DNA of 64,000 nt from Anomaloglossus baeobatrachus (lineage: Eukaryota; Chordata; Amphibia; Anura; Aromobatidae), in the NCBI RefSeq assembly GCF_048569485.1, contig NC_134357.1, positions 474,046,187 through 474,110,186 of the forward strand. Reading direction: 5' to 3'. A program made the translations under genes and the position numbers. The notes beneath the pieces are model-generated. The model ran no database searches. It was not told where the DNA came from and was given only the letters and a program-made list of their open reading frames with translations. Of the stretch, positions 20,278 through 32,248 are shown in pieces (within the stretch, counting starts at the first letter, position 1; each line of letters starts with the position of its first letter).

Positions 20278-21695
20278 TTAGTAAATAATAATCTTTATTG
20301 CTATAGCACCAACATATTCCGCAGTGCTTTACAATTCAGGAGGATCATATACAAACAAGTAACAGTTATAGAAAATACAATATTTAAAGGGAAAAAAGAC
20401 AACCCTGCCTGTGAGAGCTTACAATCTACAATGAGATGGGGGTGAGGGGGGGGGGGGCAAGGTACAAGTGCTTATTTACAATGACAATCCAGCCATCTCA
20501 AGAAAATGGGGGATAAATAATGGCTTCCTGGATCAGTTGGCCAGAGCCTTGAAATGCATTTGGGTGCCATGGAGTTTGACGTGGGGTTATTTTCTGAGAA
20601 GTTGTGGAGGGATTAGGTGAAATTAGTTTGGCTAGGGAGTGTGATAGGCCGCCCTAAAAAGATGCGTTTTTAGGGTGCGTCTGAAGCTAAGTTGTGATTC
20701 GTCCTAACTTCTTGGGGTAGAGCGTTCCAGAGGTTTGGTGCAGCACGGAAGAAGTCTTGGATTCGGGAGTGGGAGGTTCGAATTAGTGTGGATGTTAATC
20801 GAAAGTCATTTGCAGAGCGTAGAGAACGGGTGGGGTGATAGACAGAGAGGAGGGTGGAGATGTAGGGGGGTGCCGCATTGTGGAGAGCTTTGTGGGTGAG
20901 AACAAGCAGTTTGAATTGGATCCTGTGATATATGGGCAGCCAGTGCAATGACTGGCACAGTGCAGAGGCATCCGAGTAGCGGTTAGCCAAATAGGTGACC
21001 CTGGCTGTTGCATTAAGGATGGACTGTAGAGGAGAGAGTCTAGTTATGGGGAGACCAATTAATAGAGTTACAGTAGTCAAGGCGAGAGTGGATCAGGGCC
21101 ACAGTGAGAGTTTTTGTCATTTCCATTGTGAGAAAGGGGCGGATTCTAGAGATGTTCTTGTGGTACAAGCGGCAGGAGCGGGTAAGAGATTGTATGTGGG
21201 AGGTGAAGGAGAGATCAGTGTCAAGTATAACCCCCAGGCAGCGGGCTTGCTGCCTAGGACTTATCGTTGTGCCACACAGAGAGGGATATGTCAGGTTTAG
21301 GAAGGTTAGGAGATGGAGGGAAAAGAAGTTCAGTTTTGGTAAGGTTAAGTTTCAGATAGAGAGCAGACATGATATTGCAAACTGCAATCAGGCAGTCACT
21401 AGTGTTCTGTAGTACAGCGGGGGTGAGCTCAGGGGATGAGGTGTATAGCTGTGTGTCATCAGCATAAAGATGGTACTGGAAGCCAAATCTACTGATGGTC
21501 TGCCCAATTGGGGCAGTGTAGAGGGAGAAAAGAAGAGGGCCAAGGACTGAACCTTGAGGGACCCCAAACAGTGAGAGGAAGAGGAGATGTGGAGCCAGCA
21601 AATGATACGCTGAATGAGCGGCCAGAAAGATAGGAAGAGAACCAGGAAAGCACAGTGTCCTTTAGGCCGATAGAATGGAGCATAGACAGAAGGAG
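20278..21695 (-). mobile_element. L2/Rex1-type LINE, 3' part (RT fragment to tail)
   Basis: The minus-strand LINE ends in an AATAATAATC-type tail at 20281-20295 next to a conserved CTTTATTGCTATAGCACC 3' terminus. Coding parts are the RT core ([49 protein letters not shown]) at about 21683-21254 and the C-terminal part (LTRLSPLQSILNATARVTYL, LHWLPIYHRIQFKLLVLTHK, NLWNALPQEVRTNHNLAS) at about 21080-20670. Several frame changes separate them. The 5' part (endonuclease and early RT) is missing: a 5'-truncated, decayed copy. Confidence 0.8.
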
Positions 21696-21903
21696 ATGGG
21701 GAGACCATCAATTGTCACTGGTCTTGACCGGCCCGCATGTAAGTATAATAAAATCTATTTACACTTCCGATTCCGGCGCTGTGATGTGAGGACGTGGGAG
21801 ACAGAGCTCCGCACGTTCCTCAGCCCCACACACCGACTACAGGAGCCCCACGGCCAGGGGAGGAAGCGGAGAAGGGGAGGCGAGGAGCGGGAGGTGACCG
21901 TGC

Positions 21904-23336
21904 ATGGAGCGGTACCTCCTCCGGAGCGGTGGCAGACAGCTGGAGCAGGGTGCTGCAGAGAAAGCAGTGCACATGGAGCGCAAAATGGCGGCCGCGGGCC
22001 GCGGCGGTGTGCAGGGAGGTGAGCGGGGAGGGATGGAGGAGGAGGAGGGGAAGCAGCTGAGAGAGCAGCAAAGAGCTCGGCAACACGTGCAACAGACAGC
22101 CGAGCAGGACGAACAGCAGGCAGCCGAGCAGCATGAGCAGCAGACAGCCCAGCAACTCCAGCAGCAGACAGCCCAGCAACTCCAGCAGCAGACAGCCCAG
22201 CAGCACCAGACAGCCCAGCAGCAGACAGCTCAGCAGCACCAGCAGCAGACAGCCCAGCACCACGAGCAACAGACAGCCTGGCAGACCAGCAGCAGACAGC
22301 CCAGCAGCAGATATCCCAGCAGCACCACCAGCAGACAGCCCAGCAGCAGACAGCCCAGCAGCACGAGCAGTTCCCAGGCCTGCAAATTGATTATGACCGT
22401 CTGCCTGGAGCAGTGGCAGTGCACCTGGCAGACAAGATCAAAGACTCTTCAGAGGCTATGGTGGGGGCAGTGCTAGCACCCTTAAAGGAACAGATCGCAC
22501 AGCAGGGAACCAGGATGTCAGAGATGGAGCAAAGAATCTCTGACACAGAGGACGAGGTGGCAGCATTAAAGGGGCAGCTGCAGGAGATGGTGGAGGGATC
22601 CCAGGACATGAGAGACAAACTAGAGGATCTGGAAAACCGCTCCAGAAAAAGCAATTTAAGGCTGGTGGGTTTGCCGGAATCTATAAGCATGCGGCAATTG
22701 GACAACATATGTGAAGCAAAGCTCCCCAAGGCGCTAGGTCTAACGCACAAATGCAGGGTGGAAAGAGCGCACAGAGTGGGCCCTGTAAGAGAGCGTCCAG
22801 GCACAGGAGGAACAAATGGGAAGGAAGACAGCACGGGAGTGACGGGACCAGCCAGGCCGCGCCAAGTGATAATAAAATACTTGGAATACAAAGACAAAGA
22901 AGAGATACTGCGAGCGTTTAGAGGAAGGAGGACCCCACTGTCTCTACAAGGGCATAAGGTGCTGATCTTCGGTGACTACTCGGCGGAGGTTACACGGAAA
23001 AGGAAAGCCTTTAGTAAGATTTGTACCGCGCTGTATCGTAAAGGCATAAAATTCCAACTGCTGTATCCTGCAATACTGAGAGTAACAAGACGTGATGGAT
23101 TCCTTTTTGCGACGAAAGACTTGAGTGAGGCGGAGAGATGGATGGAGAAGATGGAGAACAGAAACCAGACGGAGGACTTCCTGGAGAGGCAACATACTCG
23201 GCAAGGAAGAGAGGAGGAGAGCCGGGCATCGGGCCGGAACGACTGGATGGAGGGGAAGGAGATACATGCAGGAAGTCCAAAAGCAAGGAGGTCGCCGTCG
23301 CGTTGGCCTGGAGGCCAGAAGAGGGGAGCGCCATGA
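21904..23336 (+). pseudogene. L1 ORF1 protein (coiled coil, RRM, CTD), frame changed in a Gln-rich repeat
   Basis: ORF1 binds element RNA as a trimer. The start (MERYLLRSGGRQLEQG) leads into a long Gln-rich N-terminus built from repeats of QQTAQQ. Around 22280-22290 the frame shifts and ORF1 resumes as FPGLQIDYDRLPGAVAVHLA, a heptad coiled coil (MSEMEQRISDTEDEVAALKG), the diagnostic LEDLENRSRKSNLRLVGLPE, the RRM (VIIKYLEYKDKEEILRAFRG) and a C-terminal domain. The repeat tract is a likely slippage site. Length is large for L1 ORF1 because of the Gln tract. Confidence 0.85.
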
Positions 23337-23439
23337 GAGAGGCTGCAGGGAGAAGAATCGATATTTTTGAACTGAACTGAGGGGCCCAAGAGAGAGGGGA
23401 CTGACGGAATGCAGGGGATGAGTAACATCTACTGTTTAT

Positions 23440-24060
23440 TATTGCATCTTTACTTTCTGCTTCCGCTTCCTACTTCCTCCTCCCCTTCCGCTTCCTGCAT
23501 CCCCTTTCACTACCTCTTTCGCTTCCTACTTCCTCTTCCACCTCATACTGCCTCTTCCACTTCTCTTGCACTTCCTTCACCATCCCATCTACCTCTTCCT
23601 ACTTCTTTTTCCACTTCCTCTTCTAATTCCTAATTCCACTTCCTACTTCCTCTTCCACCTCCTACTTCCACTTCTTCTTCCACTTCCTACTTACTTCCAC
23701 TTCCTCTTCCTACTTTCACCTCCTGTCCCACTTCCTCTTTCACTTCTTACTTCCTTTTCCACTTCTACTTCCTCTTTTACTTCCTTTTTCACTTCCTCTT
23801 TCATTTCCTCTTCCACTTCCTATTTCCTCTTCCACTTCCTCTTTCACTTCCTTTCCCACTTCCTACTTCCACTTCCTCTTCCAACTTCCGCTTCCACTTC
23901 CTACTTTCTCTTCCACTTCCTATTTCCACTTCCTCTTCCACTTCCTACTTCATCTTCCTTTTCCACTTCCTACTTCCTTTTCCACTTCCTACTTCCTCTT
24001 CCACTTCCTACTTCCTCTTCCTTTTCCACTTCCTGCTTCCTCTTCTTTTTTTTGTTCCCC
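23440..24060 (+). repeat. Polypyrimidine tract (CTTCCACTTCCTACTTCCT)n between L1 ORF1 and ORF2
   Basis: About 600 bp of almost pure C/T on the plus strand, built from degenerate CTTCC-type repeats. The 167-codon frame inside (Leu/Pro/Ser/Phe only) is a composition artefact. It is an inter-ORF spacer of this L1; such mirror-type homopurine tracts can form triplex DNA. Confidence 0.9.
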
Positions 24061-24736
24061 CTCTTGTAGGCTTTTCCTTTCTTTTCTCTTCAGTTCACCT
24101 CGCCTCTTCAATCTATATGGACCAAGGTGCCCTGCCCCCTCGGGGGTGTAGGGGACCCTAACATCTATGGGGGACCGGGTTTCTCTCTTTTTAGTATCTA
24201 CTGATAAATCGCTCTTCTGGTAGCCAGGTCACTTATGCTGATGGGAGGTGAAGTGAAATTGAGACCAGAGGTAACAAATAATAGGTATGGGCAATGAGGG
24301 AGGGGGTATTGTATGCTGGCACAGCTATTGACCAGGAAGGCCTTGCTCTGGTTTGTTAGATAACAGAACAATGGGGGACAGGCCATATGTAAATGTTAAT
24401 TAGGGGGCTGAGAGGGGATTGCGGAGCCAGGAGCATCACAGAAAAAATGGAAGTGATGAGACGATTGATTGTAAAGGGGGGGACAGTTGAGGGGTTGTTA
24501 GTTAACCATAGAATTAGGTTGAATAGTTGGGTTCAGGGAAAGCAACGCTATAAGAACACCGAAAGAAAACTGAGGGCAGTTGGGGGGGTAGCCAACAGGT
24601 TTATAGTTAATGCCAAGAAGAGGACACAAGGTTGCGCCCAGGCAATACATAGTTGTCAGTACGCAGCGGAGTTAAGGCAGGGAAAAGACCAGGGAAAGGC
24701 GCCAAGACACACAAGTTAGAACATATAGCGACATAA
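24061..24736 (+). other. Rest of the inter-ORF spacer of L1 copy b
   Basis: No coding frame is convincing. It joins the polypyrimidine tract to the ORF2 start. An inter-ORF region of about 1.4 kb in total is very long for an L1. Confidence 0.6.
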
Positions 24737-27700
24737 ATGTCCCAAGATGTTGGGATAATGGTTAAATTAGTCACTTGGAACGTAAAAGGTTTGAAGTCTC
24801 CACATAAGCGCATGATGATATTACGACACCTTAAAAGACTGAAGGTAGATATCGCACTACTGCAGGAGACCCACCTGCAAAAAGGGGATTTTTTTCGTAT
24901 GCAAAAATTATGGGTGGGGGCGGTAGTCGGGTCAGGATCCCAGGGAAGGAAGGCAGGGGTAATGATCTTAATAAACAAACACTTTACTCACGAAATAGTG
25001 TCCCAAGACAGTGATGATGGTGGGAGGTACATACATATCAAATTAACTAGCCCGCAGGGAGAGTTTAGTATACACAATATATACGCCCCTAATACCGAAC
25101 AAAAAGCCTTCTTTGACTTTATCACCAACAAATTGGGAGTGGATGTAGACCCAAATAAGATAGTGGGGGGAGATTTTAATGCAGTAGTTTCGAAAGAGGA
25201 GGATAGGAGGTATGGCAAGGAATAAGGTAGGCAGAGTAGGAATACAAAGGGTTTGATGGCCAAATTACTGGAAGACACAAATCTGCAGGACAGTTGGAGA
25301 ACGCAACACCCATATGAACGTGAATTTACACACTACTCACACCCACACGAAGCATGGTCAAGGATTGACTTTATGTTAGTAGACCAAAGACTCTGGCACA
25401 GGGTCAAGGATGTAGACATAGAGAACATGGTTATATCCGATCACAGCCCGGTGACCTTAGACTTAAATGACAGAATACAGAGGGGCTAGGATTATATATG
25501 GAGATTTCCATCATTCCTACTCAAAGATAAAGATTTTATTAAAACATTAAAGGAGTGGTGGGAGGAATATTGCGGCACTAACAGCGGGCACGAGGAAGAG
25601 GCAATGCTATTCTGGGAAACAGCGAAAGTAGTATTAAGGGGGAGACTGATGGGGCATGTAGCCAAAATCAGGAAACAGACGCAAAAACATTACCAGGAGG
25701 CAAGCACTAGTTTGAGAGAGAAATACACAAGGTACCTAGAAAACAAATCCCAAAAAGCAAAAGAAGAGTGGAAGGAAGCAAAACAAGAGTTTGACATGTG
25801 GGAAGGAAAACGAGAAGAACTAGTAAGGTCCCAGCAGGAGGTTGACTTGCACCGATTTGGCAATAAGGCAGGTAAACTGCTGGCTAACCTGGCAAAGGGA
25901 AGACGACCGTTGACGTTAATAGCTAGTATGACAAGACAGGATGGGACCAAATCGACGAATCCGCAGGAGATCAACCAGATCTTGGGGGAATACTATGCCA
26001 AACTATATAGTAAAGGGGATGAAAATGGAGAAGGAGGGAGGGAGTGGCTAAAGACATTAGGACTTACACAAATAACCGAGGACGAACTGACTAGACTGAA
26101 CGCGGACATCACAATAGAGGAAGTGCAAACAACAATAGGAGAACTGAGTATACATAAAGCACCGGGGCCTGACGGGTTCAATGGGGAATTCTATAAAGTA
26201 CTAAAGGAGGAAATATCACCAACGCTGACACGTATGTTTAATAAAATGTTAGGGGGTACGGGAATGTCTAGCCACCTTAATACTGCATATATAAAACCTT
26301 TACCCAAAGGAGACAAAAATTTGGACAATCCAACGAATTATAGACCAATCTCACTAATCAACCAAGACCTTAAACTAGTGGCCAAATTGATGGCCAATCG
26401 ATTAGCAGAGGTATTACCAAGGCTAATTTCTCCCGCCCAATCGGGGTTTGTAAAGGGGAGAGCAGCCGTGACAAACGTAAGAAAGGCCATGATAGTAATG
26501 GACGCCATCAGACACAGGGATCTACAAGGAGGGGAATTTCCAGCCATGATCACGTTGGATGCTGAAAAAGCGTTTGATAATGTGCAGTGGCCATGGCTGG
26601 AAACAGTCCTAGATAATATAGGCTTCAGGGGAGCATTCAGAACATTTATAGGTATACTATATGCAAACCCTCAGGCAAGAGTGGCGACACCCGGATTTTT
26701 GTCACGACCCTTCTCTTTGACCAAAGGGACGAGACAGGGGTGCCCGCTGTCTCCTCTCTTGTTCAATCTAGCCATTGAGCCATTATCAAAACTGATCAAT
26801 GGAGGAGATTGCTTTGAGGGCATTAACATTGGAATGGAAAAAGTACATTCAGCTCTATTCGCGGATGATATCATATTATTCATGAATAGACCACAGAATG
26901 ACCTTTTAAAAACAATACAACAGATAGAGAGATTTTGGTCTATGGCAGGTTTTAAATTGAACAAGACAAAGTGTGAAATACTGTTTCTGAATGAGCGAAC
27001 CATGTCATCCCTGAAAACCTATGGAATAGGGGATAACATATGTGGGATACCGATAGCAAAAATCCACCTTCAATACCTGGGGATCCAGATGGGACGCCAG
27101 CCTGCCTCCATTTATGAATTAAACTTCAAACCGTTGATACAGAAAATAGAACGAGAGCTAAAGATGTGGGAGGGGCTGCCGCTATCCCTGCTAGGTAGAA
27201 ACCACCTCTTAAAAATGATGAGTTTCTCGAAGCTGCTATACCCAATGCAGACTATCCCTATATTATTAAAGCATGCGGATGTAAATAGACTGAATAAAGC
27301 ATTTACAAGCTTCCTATGGAAGAGAAAAAGACCAAGAATTAGGGCAGAAAAACTAATGCTACCACTGGAAAAGGGAGGAATCAAGATGCCAAATGTGAGA
27401 GGCTACAACCTTGCATGCTTGATGAGGCACGTAATAGACTGGCTGAGGAAGACAAATAGCTATTCTAACATAAAATTGGAAAGTGAGTACTGTAGACCAT
27501 GGGACTTGGGGGCAATATTACACACGTCATTGGCTAATATTCCGAGGAAAATTAAGCACTCCCTGGTATGTCGGGATACGATAATGGCGTGGAAAGCAGT
27601 GAGGAAAAAGTTTAACCTGTCCTGGCGAATCTCCAAATACCTAAATATCTGGAATTTTCCAGAATTCCCAGCAGGGAGGGAAAACAAACTATTTCTAGAA

Positions 27701-28682
27701 TGGAGAAATAAGGAGATCGGTGGGGTGAAGGATCTGCTCCATGAAACGGAACATAGGTGGTTGACCCTTGAGGAGATGGTGAACAGGTACGGGCTTTCCC
27801 CATTCCAAATCATACAATACAAACAGGTGGAAAAGGTAATAATGGGACTATTGAGGGATGTTAGAAAAGAACAGGTAATGAATGAAATGGACCAATTTAT
27901 AATGAAGGATAAACAGGAGATTACTATCTCCTCCCTGTACAAAGATCTGAGAACAGCACTGGTACCACTGCACTCGGACCAGGTCTGGGGAGCGTGGGCA
28001 CGACAACTAAAAGATACAGAGGCAGGGGAAAAGATACAGCAGGGATGGATGAGGATGAGGAAGGAGGTGATTAATGAGGGCTGGAGGGACACACAGTTTA
28101 GATTAATGCACAGAGCAATTTAATGGTTTTAACATCCCCACCAAGCAGACTATGAATAAAATAGAACATTGCCCCAAATGTAAACAGCCGAAAACGGACT
28201 TATACCACGGGATTTGGCAGTGCCCACAAAGTCAGAAATTTTGGGCAAAAATGAAGACACTTATAGAAAAAGTATGGGAAGTGGAAATGGATCTAGACCC
28301 ATTGTTATGGATTTTCCACCACAGGACTAAAGAAAAGGAAGGAGGAGGAGATACACGGGGGACCACGATTCCAAGACTCTTTCATAATATTGCTATGATA
28401 GGGAAAAAGGCCCTACTACGCAGATGGCTCAAGGAATCTGTTCCATCAGAGGAAGAGGCGGTCAATCAGTTTAAAAAGCTGCTCAATATTGAACAGTTGG
28501 AAGCCGAAAGAAATAATGACGAATTATCGGGAAACTTTTTTAAAAAATGGAAGAGATTTATAGTACAACAGTATGGAGTTGCAGAAATACGGAAAGTGGT
28601 ATCTCCTTTCACTAATATGGAATGGTATCTACTGGGAGACTTGCAAGGCACATTGGGAAAGCTGAAAATACACACGCAGTAG
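24737..28682 (+). pseudogene. L1 ORF2 (AP endonuclease + RT + Cys motif), two stops and one frame change
   Basis: About 1315 codons. Endonuclease: KLVTWNVKGLKSPHKRMMIL, LLQETHL, NIYAPN, GGDFNAV, SRIDFML, ISDHSPVTL. RT: HKAPGPDGFNGEFYK, YRPISLINQDLKL, SPAQSGFVKGR, LDAEKAFDNVQW, TRQGCPLSPLLFNLAIEPL, ALFADDIILF. C-terminus: CPKCKQPKTDLYH and WQCPQS (CxxC...H...C). Stops are TAA at 25223-25225 and TAG at 25487-25489, in the same frame. A one-base shift near 28120 separates the RT-containing frame from the Cys domain. ORF2 ends with an intact C-terminal segment, so this was recently functional. Confidence 0.93.
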
Positions 28683-28957
28683 AGACACGACAGTAGGGCG
28701 AGACGAGGGTTTCAGAGAAATAGGGCTTCAAACGGGAATCAGAATATAGAGGAGCTGTGTGTTCTTTTGCGACTTATACCTGGTGTTCAGCGTATTAAAA
28801 ATGTTGGGGGGGATAAAGTGGGACTAAAAGAGGGTGGGTTAAGACAAGGGTGGGTAAATTGGTAAGGTGAATTTATTCTTGTTCAAATGTTAGACATATT
28901 GTGATAATTCTGAAAAATGCAATAAAAATTTGTTTAAAAAAAAAAAATCTATTTACA

Positions 28958-29437
28958 TTCTACAGAGCGGCGTGGACAGTTATATACAGTACTATTGAAA
29001 GGTTGCCAATAGGCGCTCAGTGATGCTGTACGCAGCTTATAGGGGAAAAACCTGTGACAGGTTCCCTGTAACAAAACTGTTGGCACAACAGGTAACAGCA
29101 TAGACATTACATGTTTACATCCCAAAGTAAAAAACAACTGTGGGATACATACCCTCTGCCATGTTAAAACAAATACAAAAAGTGTGAAATTTTTAATAGT
29201 TAATACAGTTGTCCAATTTGGGTTTTCAAATATTGTAAAGTAAAAATCACTTTCTCTGATTTTAATTTCAGTAGACAGTCTTATCTGTGATTCACAGCTG
29301 TATTTGTAGAAATTGGTAGACTGAACTATATGTTGATGGGTAATTTGATCCACATTTCTAACCAAAAAATTAACCTAAAGAAAAAAAAGTTTAAAAACTT
29401 GAAAACAAAGGTTACTCATAATTGTTTAAACATGATA
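28958..29437. other. Sequence right of the L1, with a MITE-like terminus at about 29063; rest unassigned
   Basis: AACCTGTGACAGGTTCCCTG at about 29048-29067 resembles the GGTGACAGGTTCCCTTTAA terminus at 31014-31032, suggesting a related terminal-repeat element ends here and was the L1's target. The remaining part shows no coding frame or repeat that I recognise. Confidence 0.35.
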
Positions 29438-29790
29438 CTATAGTTTCTGATACACACATTGACGGCATTGTAATGGAGTTACAAGTAATACTATCTGGAA
29501 AAGGAACATATTCTTTGAGAATCCGCAGATTTGCTGGTTTTTAATGTCCTCTTTTTTTGGGGCGCTCTTTGTTGCTGATGTTAGGTGGAAGAGTTGGAGC
29601 TTTGTGATCCAATGTGAAGAGATTTCTCCTTTGATAAGCTTCAGAACATTGACAGATAGTTCCTCCATGAATTCTACACTGACTTTTTCTAAAACATCAT
29701 GGAGAATCCATCGTGATCTTCCTTTTGGAAACACTACTGTGGTGCGGTTTGTGCCAATTGGCTCTGTATTTTTTCGCTACTTTCACAGTG
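29438..29790 (-). CDS. Unidentified open frame with coding-like composition
   Basis: A minus-strand frame reads TNRTTVVFPKGRSRWILHDV, then LEKVSVEFMEELSVNVLKLI and ISSHWITKLQLF, ending at a stop at 29438-29440. Residue use is balanced and not repetitive, unlike composition artefacts nearby. No family was recognised. It may be an exon of a host gene or of an unrecognised transposon. No splice sites are assigned. Confidence 0.25.
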
Positions 29791-29822
29791 GCAATTGGTC
29801 ATCCAACAGTAAAATTGTGCGT

Positions 29823-29962
29823 CAAGACAGAGAAAGAGAGAAATAGACAGAGAAAGAAATACAAAGAGAGTGAAAGAGTGAAAAAGAGAGAGAAAAAGAG
29901 AGACAGGGATGGTAGAGATATAGACAGAGGGAGAGTCAGAGAGATAGAGAGAAAGGGATAGA
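29823..29962 (+). repeat. GA-rich simple repeat
   Basis: Degenerate AGAGAGAAA/GACAGAGAG purine-rich stretch with no coding meaning. Confidence 0.8.
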
Positions 29963-29970
29963 TGCAGTTA

Positions 29971-30307
29971 GGCTATGTGCGCACATTGCGTATTTACATG
30001 CAGTTACGCTGCGATCTGCACCGCAGCGTAACTGCATGTGTCCTGCGTCCCCAGCATAATCTATGAAGATTGTGCAGGGGACGTGCGCACGTGGCGTCTT
30101 AGAGCACAGCGCTTCGGCTGCTGCCCGAAGCGCGCGTTCTAAGAAGTGACATGTCACTTCTTTCCTGCGCTCTGCCTGCAGGTTCTGTTCTGTCTATGGG
30201 AGGGGCTGCAGTCAGAGCGCATGGAATCGGCTTTTTTTCATTACGGACTCTTTCTGCAGCGATTTGAAGCGCACGTGTGCTGTTCAAATCGCTGCAGAAA
30301 TGTTTGC
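29971..30307. mobile_element. MITE with three strong hairpins, TTA-flanked (Harbinger-type candidate)
   Basis: Starts GGCTATGTGCGCACATTGCG after TTA and ends ...TTTGCC before TTA. Contains GCAGTTACGCTGCG/CGCAGCGTAACTGC (about 29999-30036), the palindrome AAGAAGTGACATGTCACTTC (about 30139) and 18-bp arms TTTCTGCAGCGATTTGAA/TTCAAATCGCTGCAGAAA (about 30250-30302). The right terminal repeat is too diverged to confirm, so the family is tentative. Confidence 0.55.
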
Positions 30308-30395
30308 CTTATAGATTGATAGAATGAATAAGCTATAAATTGTGGAATAAATAGATAATAAGGACATTGGGGGAAAAAAAAAATTGTGCTTGTCA

Positions 30396-31032
30396 CTTTA
30401 AAGCAGACAATGTGTGCCTTTGTTTGTTTTTTTTACTGTGCTCTTTGGTGCTGGTTTCCTTGTCTCCTCTATTGATCCGTGGTGTGCTCCTCCCATCTAT
30501 TTCCGGCACCGAGAAAGATGGGTAATAGGTATCGTGGATGATAAAAAAAAGCAATGGCCAGCGCTAGTGCATAACGGTAGAGGCAGAAGTAAAAGCGCGA
30601 ACACGAGATTATGGGCGGGTACTTGGATGACGCTGGTGATTACATTCACAGCGCCGCCCATAATCTCGGGCTTGCGCAATAACATCACCGGTGCTCGCGA
30701 TTTGAAAACAGTGCTCAGTCCTGCGAGAGTGCCACTGTGCAAGCGTGAGACTCCCGGAGCACTGCGGAAGATGAGGGCGGCGGCCTCATCTATGTAAATG
30801 AACACTGAAGGACGGCGAACAGCGGCAGGAGGGGGGATAACAGACGAAATACAGCCCACCCACGGGGCCAGCAAACCTCATTACCATAGCAAAAGGTAAT
30901 ATTTTATAAAGTTACTTAGGTCTGAAAGGGGGGCCAGTAGCAAGATGAACCTTCATAGAATGCAGCCCATGAGCTGTAGAAGGGGATTCTTTTAGTTTAA
31001 TAGCAAAAATTCTGGTGACAGGTTCCCTTTAA
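30396..31032. mobile_element. Non-autonomous element with terminus GGTGACAGGTTCCCTTTAA
   Basis: The right end GGTGACAGGTTCCCTTTAA (31014-31032) is a transposon-type terminus ending TTTAA, compatible with a TTAA target family. A perfect 15-bp inverted repeat (CGAGATTATGGGCGG / CCGCCCATAATCTCG, about 30603-30669) lies inside. The left end was not found. No coding frame is credible. Confidence 0.4.
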
Positions 31033-31329
31033 GAAATTTGATGTAATTTACAGCATTGTGATGAATTCAGTATATGTATAGCTGTGGACCATATTTTGAT
31101 ATATTAATATACTGTCAATTGATAAATATTATATGGGGTTATATATATTCTCATTATTGGTTATATAATGGATGGTGCGCTTGTGTTGAGGATAACATGC
31201 CTGGGACTTCTATGTGATGGCTAAAACTGCGAAGCCATTACACATCTGCTGCCTGATTGACAGCGAGATGTGTTGACTTAGATGAGCCGCCACAGTGAAG
31301 TACTGAAATATCGGCCTGTTTTTTCTTCC

Positions 31330-31905
31330 TCTACTCAAGTGCCATTTTCATCCATTTTGTAATAAATACATTGAAGTTCATATTAATTTGTACAATTTGA
31401 TATGGATAGAGTAGAGCCTATTTTGTAGTGGATTCATATAATACTGCGGTTTTATATGTGTGCAGAGAAGAACGGGTGCCATTGGGCAATAGATACACTG
31501 AATCCATGTAATACGGTTTTATATGTATGCAGAAAAAACTTGGAGTTGCTTTGTTGTGGATATATTAAATTAATACAATATGACTGATGTAGAAAAATTG
31601 ATACCGTATTGTAGTGGATGCATTTAAATTATTTAACGCAGTCTAAAGTATATGCAGGGAAAGATCGGTGCTAATTGATGCACCTAATCCATGTAATGAG
31701 GTTTAATATAAGTGCGGAGATAGCGGGGTGTTACTCCATTTTAGATGTACTGAATTCGCATGATGCAGTTTTATATATATGCATGGGAAGATTGGTGCCA
31801 CTCTGTAATAAATGAACTGAATCAACACAAGGCAGTTTTTGGTATGTGTGGAGGGAAGAATTGATGCGACAAGATAATAAATATATTGAATTTATATGAT
31901 GCGGC

Positions 31906-31941
<36 letters not shown>

Positions 31942-32248
31942 GACTGATGCCGCTTTGGAGTAAAAACATTGAATTCATACTATATGGCTCTATATATGTG
32001 TAGGGAGGGATTTATACGGCTTTATAGTAGATGCACTTAATGCATATAGTGCATCTCTTTGTATGTGCAGGGAAAGATTTATGCCGTTTGTCAGTAGATG
32101 CCTTTAATTCATATAATGCGGTTTAATGCGATGCAGTGGAATATCGAAGTCGCTCTGTACTAAAACCATTTAATGTATTAATGTATTTTTTATATTTGTG
32201 TAGGGAAAGGTGGATGTAAAAAAAGATATTGAATCTTCACAATGCCAC
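31330..32248 (+). repeat. Diverged ~60-67-bp satellite, left block
   Basis: Units of the form TGCAGGGAAAGATTGGTGCC, a T-rich part with GTAGTGGATACA, and TTGAATTCATATAATGCGGT recur near 31461, 31528, 31586, 31653, 31712, 31781, 31846, 32000, 32066, 32133 and 32199. Copies differ a lot from each other, so the array is old. An (AT)n run lies at about 31912-31937. The array resumes in phase at 38027 beyond the Harbinger insertion. Confidence 0.8.

Larger units (their letters stand above)
21764..28944 (+). mobile_element. L1 LINE copy b, full length (~7.2 kb)
   Basis: Bounded by a 13-bp target duplication AAATCTATTTACA (21751-21763 and 28945-28957) and a poly(A) run. Order: 5' UTR, ORF1, a long polypyrimidine-rich spacer, ORF2, short 3' UTR. 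Few coding lesions remain (one frame change in ORF1, two stops and one frame change in ORF2), so the copy is fairly young. Confidence 0.92.

Noticed and set aside
21695-21720. Inverted 5' fragment of the L2/Rex1 LINE (GACCATCAATTG on the plus strand) and GAGACCAT repeats at both ends
   Set aside because: The matches are 8-12 bp; too short to separate from chance.
23566-24069. 167-codon frame rich in Leu/Pro/Ser/Phe
   Set aside because: Translation of a pure C/T repeat; no conserved motif.
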